Shown piece by piece: positions 1-7,170 of a stretch of DNA of 64,000 nt (position 1 is its first letter; every line of letters starts with the position of its first letter). The DNA lies in contig CALVBN010000007.1 of the NCBI GenBank assembly GCA_944325785.1, positions 1-64,000 of the forward strand, written 5' to 3'. The notes under the pieces were generated by a model. That model had not been told where the DNA came from and made no database searches. It worked only from the letters and a program-made list of their open reading frames with translations. Both the position numbers and the translations under genes were made by a program. The stretch is from Candidatus Gastranaerophilales bacterium (GTDB lineage: Bacteria; Cyanobacteriota; Vampirovibrionia; Gastranaerophilales; Gastranaerophilaceae).

Positions 1-214
1 AGCGTGAGCGATGCGAGACGTATAAAAGATATCTACCAAGCTGCGCCAAAATGAAAATTGAATAAAAAAATATCGGGCGTGGCAAGGACTCCGGAGAAAC
101 GATTGGTTATCGTTTCGAATGGAGGTAGTCGAGTCAGAGCGTGAGCGATGCGAGACGTATAAAAGATATCTACCAAGCTGCGCCAAAATGAAAATTGAAT
201 AAAAAAATATCGGG
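1..214. repeat. 77-bp perfect direct repeat leading into tRNA-Pro
   Basis: Positions 1-77 and 138-214 are identical. The second copy ends with the first four bases of the tRNA. After the first copy the sequence resembles a broken tRNA start (cgggcgtggc versus cgggacgtggc) and then diverges. The 60-bp interval 78-137 contains an inverted repeat, aaacgat..atcgttt. This looks like a duplication that copied the tRNA promoter region and left a truncated tRNA end. The left part runs off the window. Confidence 0.85.
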
Positions 215-284
215 ACGTGGCGCAGCTTGGTAGCGTGCTACCTTGGGGTGGTAGAGGTCGCAGGTTCAAATCCTGTCGTTCCGA
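211..284 (+). tRNA. tRNA-Pro (anticodon GGG)
   Basis: The cloverleaf folds fully: acceptor arm cgggacg/cgttccg with one G-T pair, D arm gcgc/gcgt, anticodon stem ctacc/ggtag with loop ttggggt, five-base variable region, T arm gcagg/cctgt with loop ttcaaat, and discriminator A. The loop places GGG at positions 34-36, which reads CCC/CCU proline codons. No CCA is encoded after the discriminator base. Confidence 0.93.
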
Positions 285-322
285 TATTTTTATTACCTAT
301 TAAAATGAGGGGCATGCTATTG

Positions 323-797
323 ATGCGGAAAATTAAGATATTAATTTACATATTACCATCAGCTTTGCTTCTTATCTTCGGAATTTATCTTTTTCTGTTG
401 TTCGGACTGCCTGAGATATTAAATTCAAAACAGTTCATTCAAAAGGCTGAGGATTTCATTTATCAAAAAACAAATCTTCAAATTTCTATAGAAAATTCTG
501 GCATCATTAATAAACGGTTCTTATGATATAAAAAAGCAGGATGCGGAGGTTAATATTTACGGCAGATACGATAAAGAGGCGCCGAAAGGTGTAAGAATAT
601 TATTTGTACCGCTGAATTGGATAATAAATTTTGCGCTTCGGAATGATGAGCCTAAATCCTTGTATCAAGAAGAATTAAATAAAATTCCCGCAATAGAATG
701 TGAAGAGAAATCGGAAAACGAAAAATATTTCAAAATAAATGTACAAGGCAACCTAAACACAGAGCAGATAAAAGTTGATATTAAAGGTATTAGATAA
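323..797 (+). pseudogene. Frameshifted remnant of a membrane-anchored protein
   Basis: From ATG 323 (GAGGGG upstream) the reading frame gives a start MRKIKILIYILP, one strong membrane segment, then FIQKAEDFIYQKTNLQISIEN, and stops at 524-526. A second frame, reading SYDIKKQDAEVNIYGRYD and onward, continues without stops to 797. The change of frame lies near 505-515. The N-terminus resembles the start of AsmA-like/DUF3971 envelope proteins, which are far longer, so a large internal deletion is also likely. The family link is tentative. The frame break is seen directly but could also be an assembly error. Confidence 0.6.
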
Positions 798-833
798 ATA
801 AGTTTATTTGAAACCGCACAATAACGCGTTCTG

Positions 834-1011
834 CCCCCCCCCCCCGCGAGCGTGTTATGCATAAGCATAACGATAGCGAGCGCAAGAGTGCAGGTTTGCC
901 TGCTACATCCATTCAAACCGCACCCGCCAGGGTGCAGAAAACAGTGCGTGTTTCTCTTTCTTGGCTAACGTTTCTTTCTCTTTTCATCGCAAAAAAGAGA
1001 AAGAAATGTTA
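834..1011. other. Non-coding stretch with C12 tract and serial hairpins
   Basis: The gap 798-1141 carries no convincing gene. It holds a run of 12 C (834-845), then three short perfect hairpins: gttatgc/gcataac (854-871), gcagg/cctgc (890-903) and gcaccc/gggtgc (920-935). A long inverted repeat of about 19 bp follows at 966-984/993-1011, rich in tttctttctctttt. A partial extra copy of its right arm lies near 1064-1080. A TATAAT near 1113 probably serves the next gene. Confidence 0.6.
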
Positions 1012-1141
1012 GATATAATTAAGGATAAAAATCCGTACTCAATTCCTTCTTATATCACTCCAAAAGAAAGAAATGTTAAATAGTAATATTGAAGAAATCC
1101 CCGAACTATAATATAATATCTTTAATCTAAGGAGAAAATTA

Positions 1142-1420
1142 ATGGACGATTACAAAATTATTATCACAGTATCCGGCGCAGACAGAGTCGGAATTGTTTC
1201 CGGAATTTCCGGCGTGCTTGCTAAATACAAAGTTAATATTGAAGATATTAAACAAACATTGATGCAGGGTCATTTTGTAATGTTCATGCTGTGCGATATC
1301 AAAAATGCAGAACTGAATTTTAAAGAACTCAAAAATGTCCTAATCGAAGAAGGAAACAAGCTGGAAGTGGAAGTCTGGGTTCAGAAAAAAGGTATTTTTG
1401 AAAAAATGCATACGGTTTAA
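1142..1420 (+). CDS. ACT domain-containing protein (UPF0237-like)
   Basis: A 92-residue protein made of essentially one ACT domain followed by a short tail. It opens with KIIITVSGADRVGIVSGISG, the typical ligand-binding first strand and helix, and continues with the VNIEDIKQTLMQGHFVMFML segment seen in stand-alone ACT proteins of the UPF0237 group. These are thought to sense small ligands such as amino acids; the ligand here is unknown. The start has a clear AAGGAG Shine-Dalgarno. The TPR gene follows after 3 bp, so the two are probably co-transcribed. Confidence 0.85.
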   Translation: MDDYKIIITVSGADRVGIVSGISGVLAKYKVNIEDIKQTLMQGHFVMFMLCDIKNAELNFKELKNVLIEEGNKLEVEVWVQKKGIFEKMHTV

Positions 1421-1423
1421 ACT

Positions 1424-1888
1424 ATGAGCAGAGAGCTTGATAACCTTAAAAGCATATCAGATTTTTTTAAGAGAATGAATACCAAAATTAAGTTAATCAA
1501 ACTGCTTCGCCAAGCCAAGCTTGAGTATGACAGGTATGATTACGATTCAAGCTTCAAGAGTCTGAATGAAGCATATGAACTGGATTCTACAAACCCGGCA
1601 GTACTGCGCGGACTCGGATGCATAAATTTATTCAACCGCAATTATGAAGAAGCGCTTGATTATTTCAAAAAAGCAAGCGGATATTCACAGGCAAAAGAAG
1701 TTGAATACACGCTCATTGGTATTACATATTATCTGCAGGACAAACTGGATGAAGCAGTAGAATATTTTAACCTTGCAATAGACGAAAACGATGACTACGA
1801 TAAAGCATATGAAGGCAGAAATCAAGCGATGCTGGAAAATCATCTGAAAATTATTGATTTACAAGAAGCATTAAAAAAATACTTCTGA
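1424..1888 (+). CDS. Tetratricopeptide repeat protein
   Basis: A 154-residue soluble protein with about three TPR units, visible as repeated helix pairs: YDSSFKSLNEAYELDSTNPA, NYEEALDYFKKASG and LDEAVEYFNLAIDENDDYDKAYEG. TPRs are protein-binding scaffolds. There is no signal peptide or membrane segment. It starts 3 bp after the ACT gene and probably shares its transcript. No specific partner can be named. Confidence 0.85.
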   Translation: MSRELDNLKSISDFFKRMNTKIKLIKLLRQAKLEYDRYDYDSSFKSLNEAYELDSTNPAVLRGLGCINLFNRNYEEALDYFKKASGYSQAKEVEYTLIGITYYLQDKLDEAVEYFNLAIDENDDYDKAYEGRNQAMLENHLKIIDLQEALKKYF

Positions 1889-2005
1889 ATTTAAACATCG
1901 GAAAAATAGCGCATTTAGCTTTAAGACCTGCGGTTACCCCTCTGCATAAAACGTTTTAATATTATTTTGGGAAAATAGAGTTCCCAATACGAAAGAGAGG
2001 TTTTT

Positions 2006-2665
2006 ATGCAAATAAAAATATTACTTGTAGAAGACCAGAAACTAATGCGTATCGGTATAAAATCTTTGTTCTGCGACTATCCGGAAATGGAGATTATCGG
2101 AGAAGCCGTAAACGGCAGGGAAGCAGTAGAGAAATCACGTTTAATCAAACCGGATATAGTTCTTATGGATATCGGTCTGCCGGATATCTCCGGAATAGAA
2201 GCATCAAAACAGATTTTGGAGCATAACAACAATATCAAAGTTATTATGCTGACTTCACACATTTCGGAAGAAGAACTTACTGCGTCATTAAGCGCCGGCG
2301 CGAGTGCTTATGTAATAAAAGATATAAGCACTGATTTTTTGATGAGTGTAATAAAAATGGTGAAGGAAGGCGCAATGTGGATAGATCCGCACGTTGTGCC
2401 GTTTATCCGTGACAAAAACTGCGGGGTGATTCCCTCAAGACAGCTTTCCAGAAGCGCGTTTAAAGAACATCATTCCAATCTTACGCAGAGAGAATATGAG
2501 GTGCTGAAGCTCGTTGTGGACGGACAGTCCAACAGCCAGATAGCAAAAACGCTTACAATCAGCGAACATACTGCCAAGGCGCATGTATGCAACATTATCC
2601 AGAAACTTGTTGTAGATGACAGGACACAGGCGGCGGTAAAAGCTCTTAAAGAAGGTCTGGTATAA
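2006..2665 (+). CDS. NarL/FixJ-family response regulator
   Basis: A 219-residue two-component regulator. The receiver domain (about 1-120) has the acidic pair after ILLVED, the phospho-acceptor Asp55 in VLMDIGLPD, and the conserved Lys in YVIKDIS. The C-terminal LuxR-type helix-turn-helix (about 155-215) reads LTQREYEVLKLV...QIAKTLTISEHTAKAHV. No kinase lies next to it; the kinase at 10.3 kb is PhoR-like and not an obvious partner. It has an AGAGAGG ribosome site. Upstream is a 117-bp gap with a small GGGAA..TTCCC hairpin. Confidence 0.93.
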   Translation: MQIKILLVEDQKLMRIGIKSLFCDYPEMEIIGEAVNGREAVEKSRLIKPDIVLMDIGLPDISGIEASKQILEHNNNIKVIMLTSHISEEELTASLSAGASAYVIKDISTDFLMSVIKMVKEGAMWIDPHVVPFIRDKNCGVIPSRQLSRSAFKEHHSNLTQREYEVLKLVVDGQSNSQIAKTLTISEHTAKAHVCNIIQKLVVDDRTQAAVKALKEGLV

Positions 2666-2682
2666 AATACCGGACCTTTTTT
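2653..2682 (+). terminator. Intrinsic terminator overlapping the response-regulator stop
   Basis: The stem aggtctggtat/ataccggacct (one G-T pair) with an AAA loop is followed by six T. The stop codon lies inside the stem-loop. Confidence 0.85.
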
Positions 2683-2737
2683 AAAAAAAGCAAAAAAAAT
2701 TTTTACAGGTTTTTATACCGTAAAAGGAGAAAAAAAT

Positions 2738-3130
2738 ATGCCCAAATTACTAGATATTGCATCCGTAAAAATCGGCAAAACCGTTTCTGCAAACCCGCGC
2801 AGAACATTATACGATTTGTCAAACAGACTTAACAAAACAGAACTAAATAACAAAAACGCGTTAAGGACAAGCCTCACTACCGGCTCAGAAGAAAAGCTGG
2901 GCAACATAAGAATTCCGGAATCCAGCGATGAAGATATCTTTGCCGGCTGGATGCCTAAATTTAATGCGAAACAGAACCTTGATTTCTTTAAACCCCTGCA
3001 GACAGAAAAGCCTGCACCGACGCTTGAGGACGACGTTAATGATCTCAGATTGGCATTAAAACACAAACGCTGGCAGGAAAAGCTGAATGAAACAATGGCA
3101 AATCTGGACTTAAGTAAATACAAAGGGTAA
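2738..3130 (+). CDS. Conserved hypothetical protein, 130 aa
   Basis: A soluble, charged protein with AAAAGGAG seven bases before the ATG. The N-terminus MPKLLDIASVKIGKTVSANP is followed by a polar linker and a C-terminal helix, DDVNDLRLALKHKRWQEKLNE. No known domain is recognised and there is no signal peptide or membrane span. The same region is open on the opposite strand over similar length, but only this strand has a good ribosome site and a gene-like protein composition. It lies alone between the response-regulator terminator and accD. Confidence 0.7.
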   Translation: MPKLLDIASVKIGKTVSANPRRTLYDLSNRLNKTELNNKNALRTSLTTGSEEKLGNIRIPESSDEDIFAGWMPKFNAKQNLDFFKPLQTEKPAPTLEDDVNDLRLALKHKRWQEKLNETMANLDLSKYKG

Positions 3131-3224
3131 CAAAATATTAAAACCTAGCCTTTCTTATATGTTTGATGTAAAATGAGAAAGTGATTTAGTAAGGAGAAGG
3201 ACGTTCTCTTTAACGGGAACGGAT

Positions 3225-4100
3225 GTGTATAATATGACAATACAAGAATGGTTTGATAAGCGCAAAGAAGCGCAAATCGAAAGAAGAGCCAAAGAAATGA
3301 AGGGAATTGATTTGGAAACTCCCGAATTATGGACAAAATGCGTTCATTGCTCTTCTCAAATATTAAAAAGCGAACTGGAAGATAATCTTATGGTATGCCC
3401 TCACTGCGACTACCATTTCAGAATAAATGCCAAAACAAGAATAAAACAGTTATTTGACGAAAATTCTTTTGAGGAGCTTTTCAAAAACGTTCTTCCTTGC
3501 GACCCGCTGAATTTTGTGGATACGGAGTCTTACGCAGAACGCTTGAAAAAAGCACACGAAAAAACCGGCTTGGACGAAGCTGTTATTACTGGAATCGGCA
3601 CAATAGAAGGGCATAAAGTTGCGGCTGCAGTGATGGATTTTGATTATATGGGCGGTTCTATGGGCAGCGTTGTCGGAGAAAAAGTTACCCGCATTATGGA
3701 GAAAGCTCTTGAGCTTAAGCTTCCGATGCTTGCTATAACATCATCCGGCGGAGCCAGAATGCAGGAGAGTGCTTTAAGCCTTATGCAGATGGCGAAAACT
3801 TCCTGCGCAGCAGGCAGGCTTGATGAAGCAGGAATTTTGTATATCAACCTGCTTACAGAACCGACATTCGGCGGTATTACTGCAAGCTTTGGCACATTGG
3901 GCGATATTATTATTGCGGAGCAAGGTGCAAGAATCGGGTTTGCAGGCAGAAGGGTTATTGAGCAGACAATTAGGCAAAAACTCCCCGAAGATTTCCAGAC
4001 AGCAGAATATCTGCTGAAATTCGGACAGGTGGATATAGTATCTAAGAGGAAGAATTTAAGAAGAACACTGGCTAATATTTTAGATATGCACGGAGTATAA
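3225..4100 (+). CDS. accD: Acetyl-CoA carboxylase carboxyltransferase subunit beta
   Basis: AccD forms, with AccA, the carboxyltransferase that moves CO2 from biotin to acetyl-CoA to make malonyl-CoA, the first step of fatty-acid synthesis. The N-terminal zinc ribbon has Cys39, Cys42, Cys58 and Cys61 (CVHC...CPHC). The crotonase-like core carries MGGSMGSVVGEK and SSGGARMQES. Length (291 aa) is usual. The start is either GTG 3225, with a weak GGAACG, or ATG 3234; neither has a strong Shine-Dalgarno. accA follows 6 bp later, so the pair is an operon. The leader holds two small overlapping stems near 3192-3222. Confidence 0.95.
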   Translation: MYNMTIQEWFDKRKEAQIERRAKEMKGIDLETPELWTKCVHCSSQILKSELEDNLMVCPHCDYHFRINAKTRIKQLFDENSFEELFKNVLPCDPLNFVDTESYAERLKKAHEKTGLDEAVITGIGTIEGHKVAAAVMDFDYMGGSMGSVVGEKVTRIMEKALELKLPMLAITSSGGARMQESALSLMQMAKTSCAAGRLDEAGILYINLLTEPTFGGITASFGTLGDIIIAEQGARIGFAGRRVIEQTIRQKLPEDFQTAEYLLKFGQVDIVSKRKNLRRTLANILDMHGV

Positions 4101-4106
4101 AAAGAT

Positions 4107-5060
4107 ATGACAGTAGTATTAGACTTTGAAAAACCTATAATAGAAATACAAAAAAAAATTGATGAACTAAAAAAAATGAGCAGAGATTCTGGGATGGATT
4201 TGGACAGCCAAATCAAAAACTTTGAACAGCAGGCTCAAGATTACAAAAAGGAGTTATATTCAAAATTGAAACCTTCACAGAAATTACAAATTGCAAGGCA
4301 TCCGGAAAGACCAAAATTTTTAGACTACGTAAATTTGATGTGTGATACGTTCATAGAGCTTCACGGCGATAGAGAAGGAATGGACGACAGAGCAATTATC
4401 GGCGGGCTTGCCAAGATAAATAATCATCCGCTGATGATTATCGGTATCCAAAAAGGCAAGACAACAAAAGAAAATTTGGAATACAATTTTGGAATGCCTC
4501 AGCCTCAAGGCTACAGAAAGGCTCTGCGATTATTCAAGCACGCAGACAAATTTAAACTTCCGATTTTAACAATCATAGATACCCCCGGCGCATATCCGGG
4601 TATTAAGGCAGAAGAAACCGGTCAGGGTTCTGCGATTGCGATGAACTTGAGAGAAATGTCAAAACTCAGCGTTCCGATTATTGCCATAATTACGGGCGAG
4701 GGATGCAGCGGCGGTGCCTTAGGGCTGGCTGTTGCAGACAGAGTAATGATGCTTGAACACGCTTATTATACGGTTATTTCACCGGAAGGATGCGCATCTA
4801 TTCTCTGGCGTGATGCTTCCAGATTTGCTGATGCGGCGGAAGCTTTAAAAATTACATCAAAAGACCTGCTTGAACTCGGTATTATTGATGAAGAAATTCC
4901 TGAACCGCTGGGCGGTGCGCATAATGATTATAATGTTACTGCAAATAATATTAAAACTTCAGTAACAAAAGCCTTTGAGGAATTATCTAAATATTCTGCA
5001 GATGAATTAAGAAACAACAGATATAATAAGTTCCGCGCAATGGGCAGATTTGTAGAATAA
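4107..5060 (+). CDS. accA: Acetyl-CoA carboxylase carboxyltransferase subunit alpha
   Basis: The 317-residue AccA has an N-terminal coiled segment (IEIQKKIDELKKM) typical of the family. The core carries LHGDREGMDD, DTPGAYPG and the GEGCSGGALGLAVAD oxyanion-hole loop. It is the partner of AccD directly upstream and has the usual length. A 14-bp perfect hairpin closes the operon at 5087-5118. The biotin carboxylase and carrier genes (accC, accB) are not in this window. Confidence 0.96.
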   Translation: MTVVLDFEKPIIEIQKKIDELKKMSRDSGMDLDSQIKNFEQQAQDYKKELYSKLKPSQKLQIARHPERPKFLDYVNLMCDTFIELHGDREGMDDRAIIGGLAKINNHPLMIIGIQKGKTTKENLEYNFGMPQPQGYRKALRLFKHADKFKLPILTIIDTPGAYPGIKAEETGQGSAIAMNLREMSKLSVPIIAIITGEGCSGGALGLAVADRVMMLEHAYYTVISPEGCASILWRDASRFADAAEALKITSKDLLELGIIDEEIPEPLGGAHNDYNVTANNIKTSVTKAFEELSKYSADELRNNRYNKFRAMGRFVE

Positions 5061-5086
5061 GCAGTTTTATGAACAAAATTTTATTT

Positions 5087-5118
5087 ATTACCGCAAGCAG
5101 TTTACTGCTTGCGGTAAT
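5087..5118 (+). terminator. Strong hairpin after accA
   Basis: A 14-bp perfect stem, attaccgcaagcag/ctgcttgcggtaat, with a TTTA loop. The trailing sequence has no long T run, so it may stall polymerase only weakly or act as an mRNA 3' end stabiliser. Confidence 0.7.
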
Positions 5119-5173
5119 AAAGTCTGAAAAGTATTAACTTCTTCTAAACCCCTAAACTCCTCAACCCCTCAAC

Positions 5174-5440
5174 TACAATAAGCAAATACATTGATTTATT
5201 TGCATATTTGTTAAAATCAACTTGAACATTGAAAAATACAGGCTAAAGATTTTAACGTGTTTTAACTAACGGAAAGGAGGTTAAAATGTTAGTTAAAATC
5301 ACTGAAAGAGAATTAGTACTAATTATAATACTAATTCTCATGACCAAAGTCCTTTAATAAGGACACGGGTTTGGGTGGAATCAGCACCCTTGCCTGTATT
5401 TTTATTTTAGCATGTTTTTATAATTCTTCAAGTGTAAAGA
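5174..5440 (+). promoter_or_regulatory. Upstream copy of the duplicated prmA leader
   Basis: This unit is repeated at about 5491-5757 with an offset of 318 bp and ends just before a position equivalent to the prmA ribosome site. It contains a dyad gcaaata/tatttgc, a -35 TTGATT (5191-5196) and a -10 TAAAAT (5212-5217) only 15 bp apart, a 23-codon ORF with a strong Shine-Dalgarno, and three stem-loops: 5308-5339, 5349-5364, and the nested 5365-5397. After the last stem comes TATTTTTATTTTA, a terminator-like tail. The short spacer suggests a weaker promoter than in the second copy. Confidence 0.7.
5286..5357 (+). CDS. 23-aa hydrophobic leader/small membrane peptide, copy 1
   Basis: The ORF has ATG 5286, TAA 5355-5357 and GGAAAGGAGG five bases upstream, a near-perfect ribosome site. 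The peptide begins MLVKITEREL, continues with a run of Val/Leu/Ile and ends TKVL. A paralog of identical length lies at 5604. The coding sequence also forms an 11-bp stem (5308-5318/5329-5339), and the stop codon sits in the loop of the next hairpin. It may be a leader peptide controlling prmA or a tiny membrane peptide such as a type I toxin. No homolog is recognised. Confidence 0.6.
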   Translation: MLVKITERELVLIIILILMTKVL

Positions 5441-5478
5441 AAATTAGAAATTAGAATTTTCTGTGTGTTGATGCGGTT

Positions 5479-5493
5479 TTGTACAGTGTACAA
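5479..5493. promoter_or_regulatory. 15-bp palindrome upstream of leader copy 2
   Basis: ttgtacagtgtacaa is a perfect dyad around a central G, 13 bp upstream of the -35 of copy 2. Copy 1 has no equivalent. It looks like a repressor operator of unknown factor. Confidence 0.5.
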
Positions 5494-5506
5494 ATAAGCA
5501 AATACA

Positions 5507-5535
5507 TTGATTTATTTGCATATTTCTGTTAAAAT
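5507..5535 (+). promoter_or_regulatory. Promoter of leader copy 2 and prmA
   Basis: TTGATT (5507-5512), a 17-bp spacer, TAAAAT (5530-5535). The dyad gcaaata..tatttgc overlaps the -35. Spacing is optimal here, unlike copy 1, so this is probably the main prmA promoter. Confidence 0.65.
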
Positions 5536-5603
5536 CAGCTTGTACATTGAAAATACAGGCTAAAGATTTTTATTATTATTTTCGCTGACGAAAGGAGGTA
5601 AAA

Positions 5604-5675
5604 ATGATAATTAAAATCAGCGAAAAAGAACTATTACTAATGTTAGTAATAGTTCTTACACTCAAAGTCCTTTAA
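5604..5675 (+). CDS. 23-aa hydrophobic leader/small membrane peptide, copy 2
   Basis: A paralog of the 5286 peptide with the same length: MIIKISEKEL at the start, a Leu/Val/Ile-rich core and LKVL at the end. AAAGGAGG lies five bases before the ATG. Acidic, basic and hydrophobic positions are conserved between the copies although many codons differ, which suggests selection on the peptide. The coding sequence folds into a 15-bp perfect stem (5626-5640/5643-5657). It is followed by the same two hairpins as in copy 1, then by prmA. Confidence 0.62.
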   Translation: MIIKISEKELLLMLVIVLTLKVL

Positions 5676-5715
5676 TTAGGACACGGGTTTGGGTATTTGC
5701 GCTACCCTTGCCTGT
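5667..5715 (+). promoter_or_regulatory. Stem-loops between leader ORF 2 and prmA
   Basis: First stem gtcct/aggac (5667-5682) encloses the stop codon. The second is nested: acgggt/gcctgt outside (5683-5715) and gggta/taccc inside. In copy 1 the inner stem is gggtg/caccc, a compensatory A-T to G-C change that argues for a real RNA structure. A T-rich tail follows, so this could act as an attenuator. Confidence 0.6.
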
Positions 5716-5766
5716 ATTTTTATTTTAACATGTTTTTATAATTCTTCAAGCGTAAAGGAGCTGAAA

Positions 5767-6723
5767 GTGCATAATTATTATGAATTAAGAATATCAATAA
5801 ATCCGGAGATGGAAGACATTGTATCTGATATCTGTTTTTCTAATTTTGACTGCGAAGGCGTTGTTCTGGCAGAGGAAGCTTATAAAGATTTAGAGATGAC
5901 TTCGACCACACGCGGGACATTAAGGGTGTTTCTTTCTGATTTGGATAATAACCCGATAGAGGTCTTGAAAACAGAGCGCGAACTCTTGAAAGAACGCGGA
6001 TTTACCGATGAGGAGCTGGGAAGCTGGGAAATCACTCTTGATGAAAAAGAAAATCAAGACTGGTCAAAAAAATGGAAAGAAAAGTGGACGGTCACACATG
6101 TTTCCGACAGGATTGCTGTTGTGCCGAGCTGGCTTGATTATGAGCCGAAAGAGGGAGAAATTACTATAACTCTTGATCCGGGATGTGCATTTGGAACCGG
6201 AACGCACCAGACAACGCAATTGTGTATGAAAGCTATTGAAAAATATATGCACAAAGGCGATGAAATGGCTGATATAGGTACGGGTTCCGGCATTTTGGCA
6301 ATTTGTGCGGTAAAATTCGGCGCAAAATCAGCATACGGATGTGATAATGACGAAACAGTAATTGATGTATGCAAAGAAAATGCTGTTATCAACGGCGTAA
6401 ACCCACCCTCTAACCCCCAAGGGGCGGGGGAAACCGGCTGTGCAAATGGCGCCGGCAATGGGCAAAAAATTGTATTTGAGCTTAATACCGCTGATAAAAT
6501 TACTAAAAAATTTGATTTTGTTTGTGCAAATATTCTCCACAATGTGCTTGCAGAGATTATGGGCGATTTGAAGAATATTATGAAAGACGGCGCTGTAATG
6601 GTTTTAAGCGGTATTCTTAACGAGAAGAAGCCGATTGTGCTTGAAGCTGTCGAAAAACACGGATTAAAACTGATTGAAACAATGACAAAGGATCAGTGGG
6701 TTGCGCTTGTCGTACAAAAGTAA
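5767..6723 (+). CDS. prmA: Ribosomal protein L11 methyltransferase
   Basis: PrmA trimethylates ribosomal protein L11 using S-adenosylmethionine. The chosen start is GTG 5767, six bases after AAAGGAG; it gives HNYYELRISINPEMED, the usual PrmA N-terminal domain. The methyltransferase core has LDPGCAFGTGTHQTTQLC, the SAM loop DIGTGSGILAI, YGCDND and CANILHNVL. An extra stretch of about 20 residues (about 212-233, rich in Pro, Gly, Asn and Ala) between NGVN and KIVFEL is encoded by a GC-rich repeat. The duplicated leader directly upstream probably regulates this gene. Confidence 0.93.
   Translation: MHNYYELRISINPEMEDIVSDICFSNFDCEGVVLAEEAYKDLEMTSTTRGTLRVFLSDLDNNPIEVLKTERELLKERGFTDEELGSWEITLDEKENQDWSKKWKEKWTVTHVSDRIAVVPSWLDYEPKEGEITITLDPGCAFGTGTHQTTQLCMKAIEKYMHKGDEMADIGTGSGILAICAVKFGAKSAYGCDNDETVIDVCKENAVINGVNPPSNPQGAGETGCANGAGNGQKIVFELNTADKITKKFDFVCANILHNVLAEIMGDLKNIMKDGAVMVLSGILNEKKPIVLEAVEKHGLKLIETMTKDQWVALVVQK
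6400..6434 (+). repeat. GC-rich palindromic repeat inside prmA
   Basis: The stretch cccaccctctaacccccaag followed by gggcgggggaaa matches the inverse of the intergenic element at 43864-43905. It is in frame and adds Pro/Gly/Asn-rich residues to PrmA. Its GC content contrasts sharply with the AT-rich gene around it. Confidence 0.7.
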
Positions 6724-6768
6724 ACTTTCGACTGATGAAAAATTGTACTTTTCTTAAATAATAAAAAT

Positions 6769-7164
6769 ATGATTAATTTAGATTGGTACAATTCGCTTAT
6801 CAAACCTGCATTAACGCCTCCAAACTGGATTTTTGCGCCGGTGTGGGGAATAATCTATTTGTCTATTCTTGTGTCATTAATCTTTTATGTCAAAAAACGC
6901 ACATTTGCAGCAAAAATACGCGGTTATGTTTTCTTTATTATACAGATGCTGTTAAATATATTGTGGATTCCTGCTTTTTTTATTTTCAAAAGCAGCGAAA
7001 CCGCGCTTGTGATAATTATTCTGCTTGATATTTTTGTATTTATGACAATAAGAGAATTCCATAAGGTTTCTAAGCCGTCAGCATATATTTTAATCCCGTA
7101 TTTAATCTGGATACTGTTTGCAACATACTTGAATGCCGGAATAGTTTATCACAATTATTTGTAA
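6769..7164 (+). CDS. tspO: TspO/MBR family protein
   Basis: A 131-residue integral membrane protein with about five hydrophobic spans. It shows the family signature PALTPPNWIFAPVWGIIY, then LLNILWIPAFF and PYLIWILFATYLN. TspO proteins bind tetrapyrroles and steroids and are linked to stress responses. The usual N-terminal first helix is short here (131 residues against about 150-160 in many members). No Shine-Dalgarno is seen: AATAAT lies 6 nt before the ATG, so a leaderless mRNA is possible. Confidence 0.85.
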   Translation: MINLDWYNSLIKPALTPPNWIFAPVWGIIYLSILVSLIFYVKKRTFAAKIRGYVFFIIQMLLNILWIPAFFIFKSSETALVIIILLDIFVFMTIREFHKVSKPSAYILIPYLIWILFATYLNAGIVYHNYL

Positions 7165-7170
7165 TGTCCG

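Noticed and set aside
33..269. 78-aa minus-strand frame across the repeat and tRNA
   Set aside because: It runs through the tRNA gene and a direct repeat; both halves encode the same repeated peptide, which reflects the DNA repeat.
227..322. Upstream extension of the 323-797 gene into the tRNA
   Set aside because: A start at 227 would lie inside the tRNA; the later ATG with GAGGGG is preferred.
1889..2005. Possible riboswitch before the response regulator
   Set aside because: A small GGGAA/TTCCC stem and cctgcggttacccct were noted, but no known aptamer pattern could be matched.
2713..3123. 136-aa minus-strand frame opposite the 130-aa gene
   Set aside because: The plus strand has a strong Shine-Dalgarno and a gene-like protein; the minus protein is Ser/Phe/Leu-rich, typical of an antisense shadow.
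3644..4216. Long minus-strand reading frame opposite accD
   Set aside because: It lies opposite accD/accA codons, has Ser/Ile-rich shadow composition and no ribosome site.
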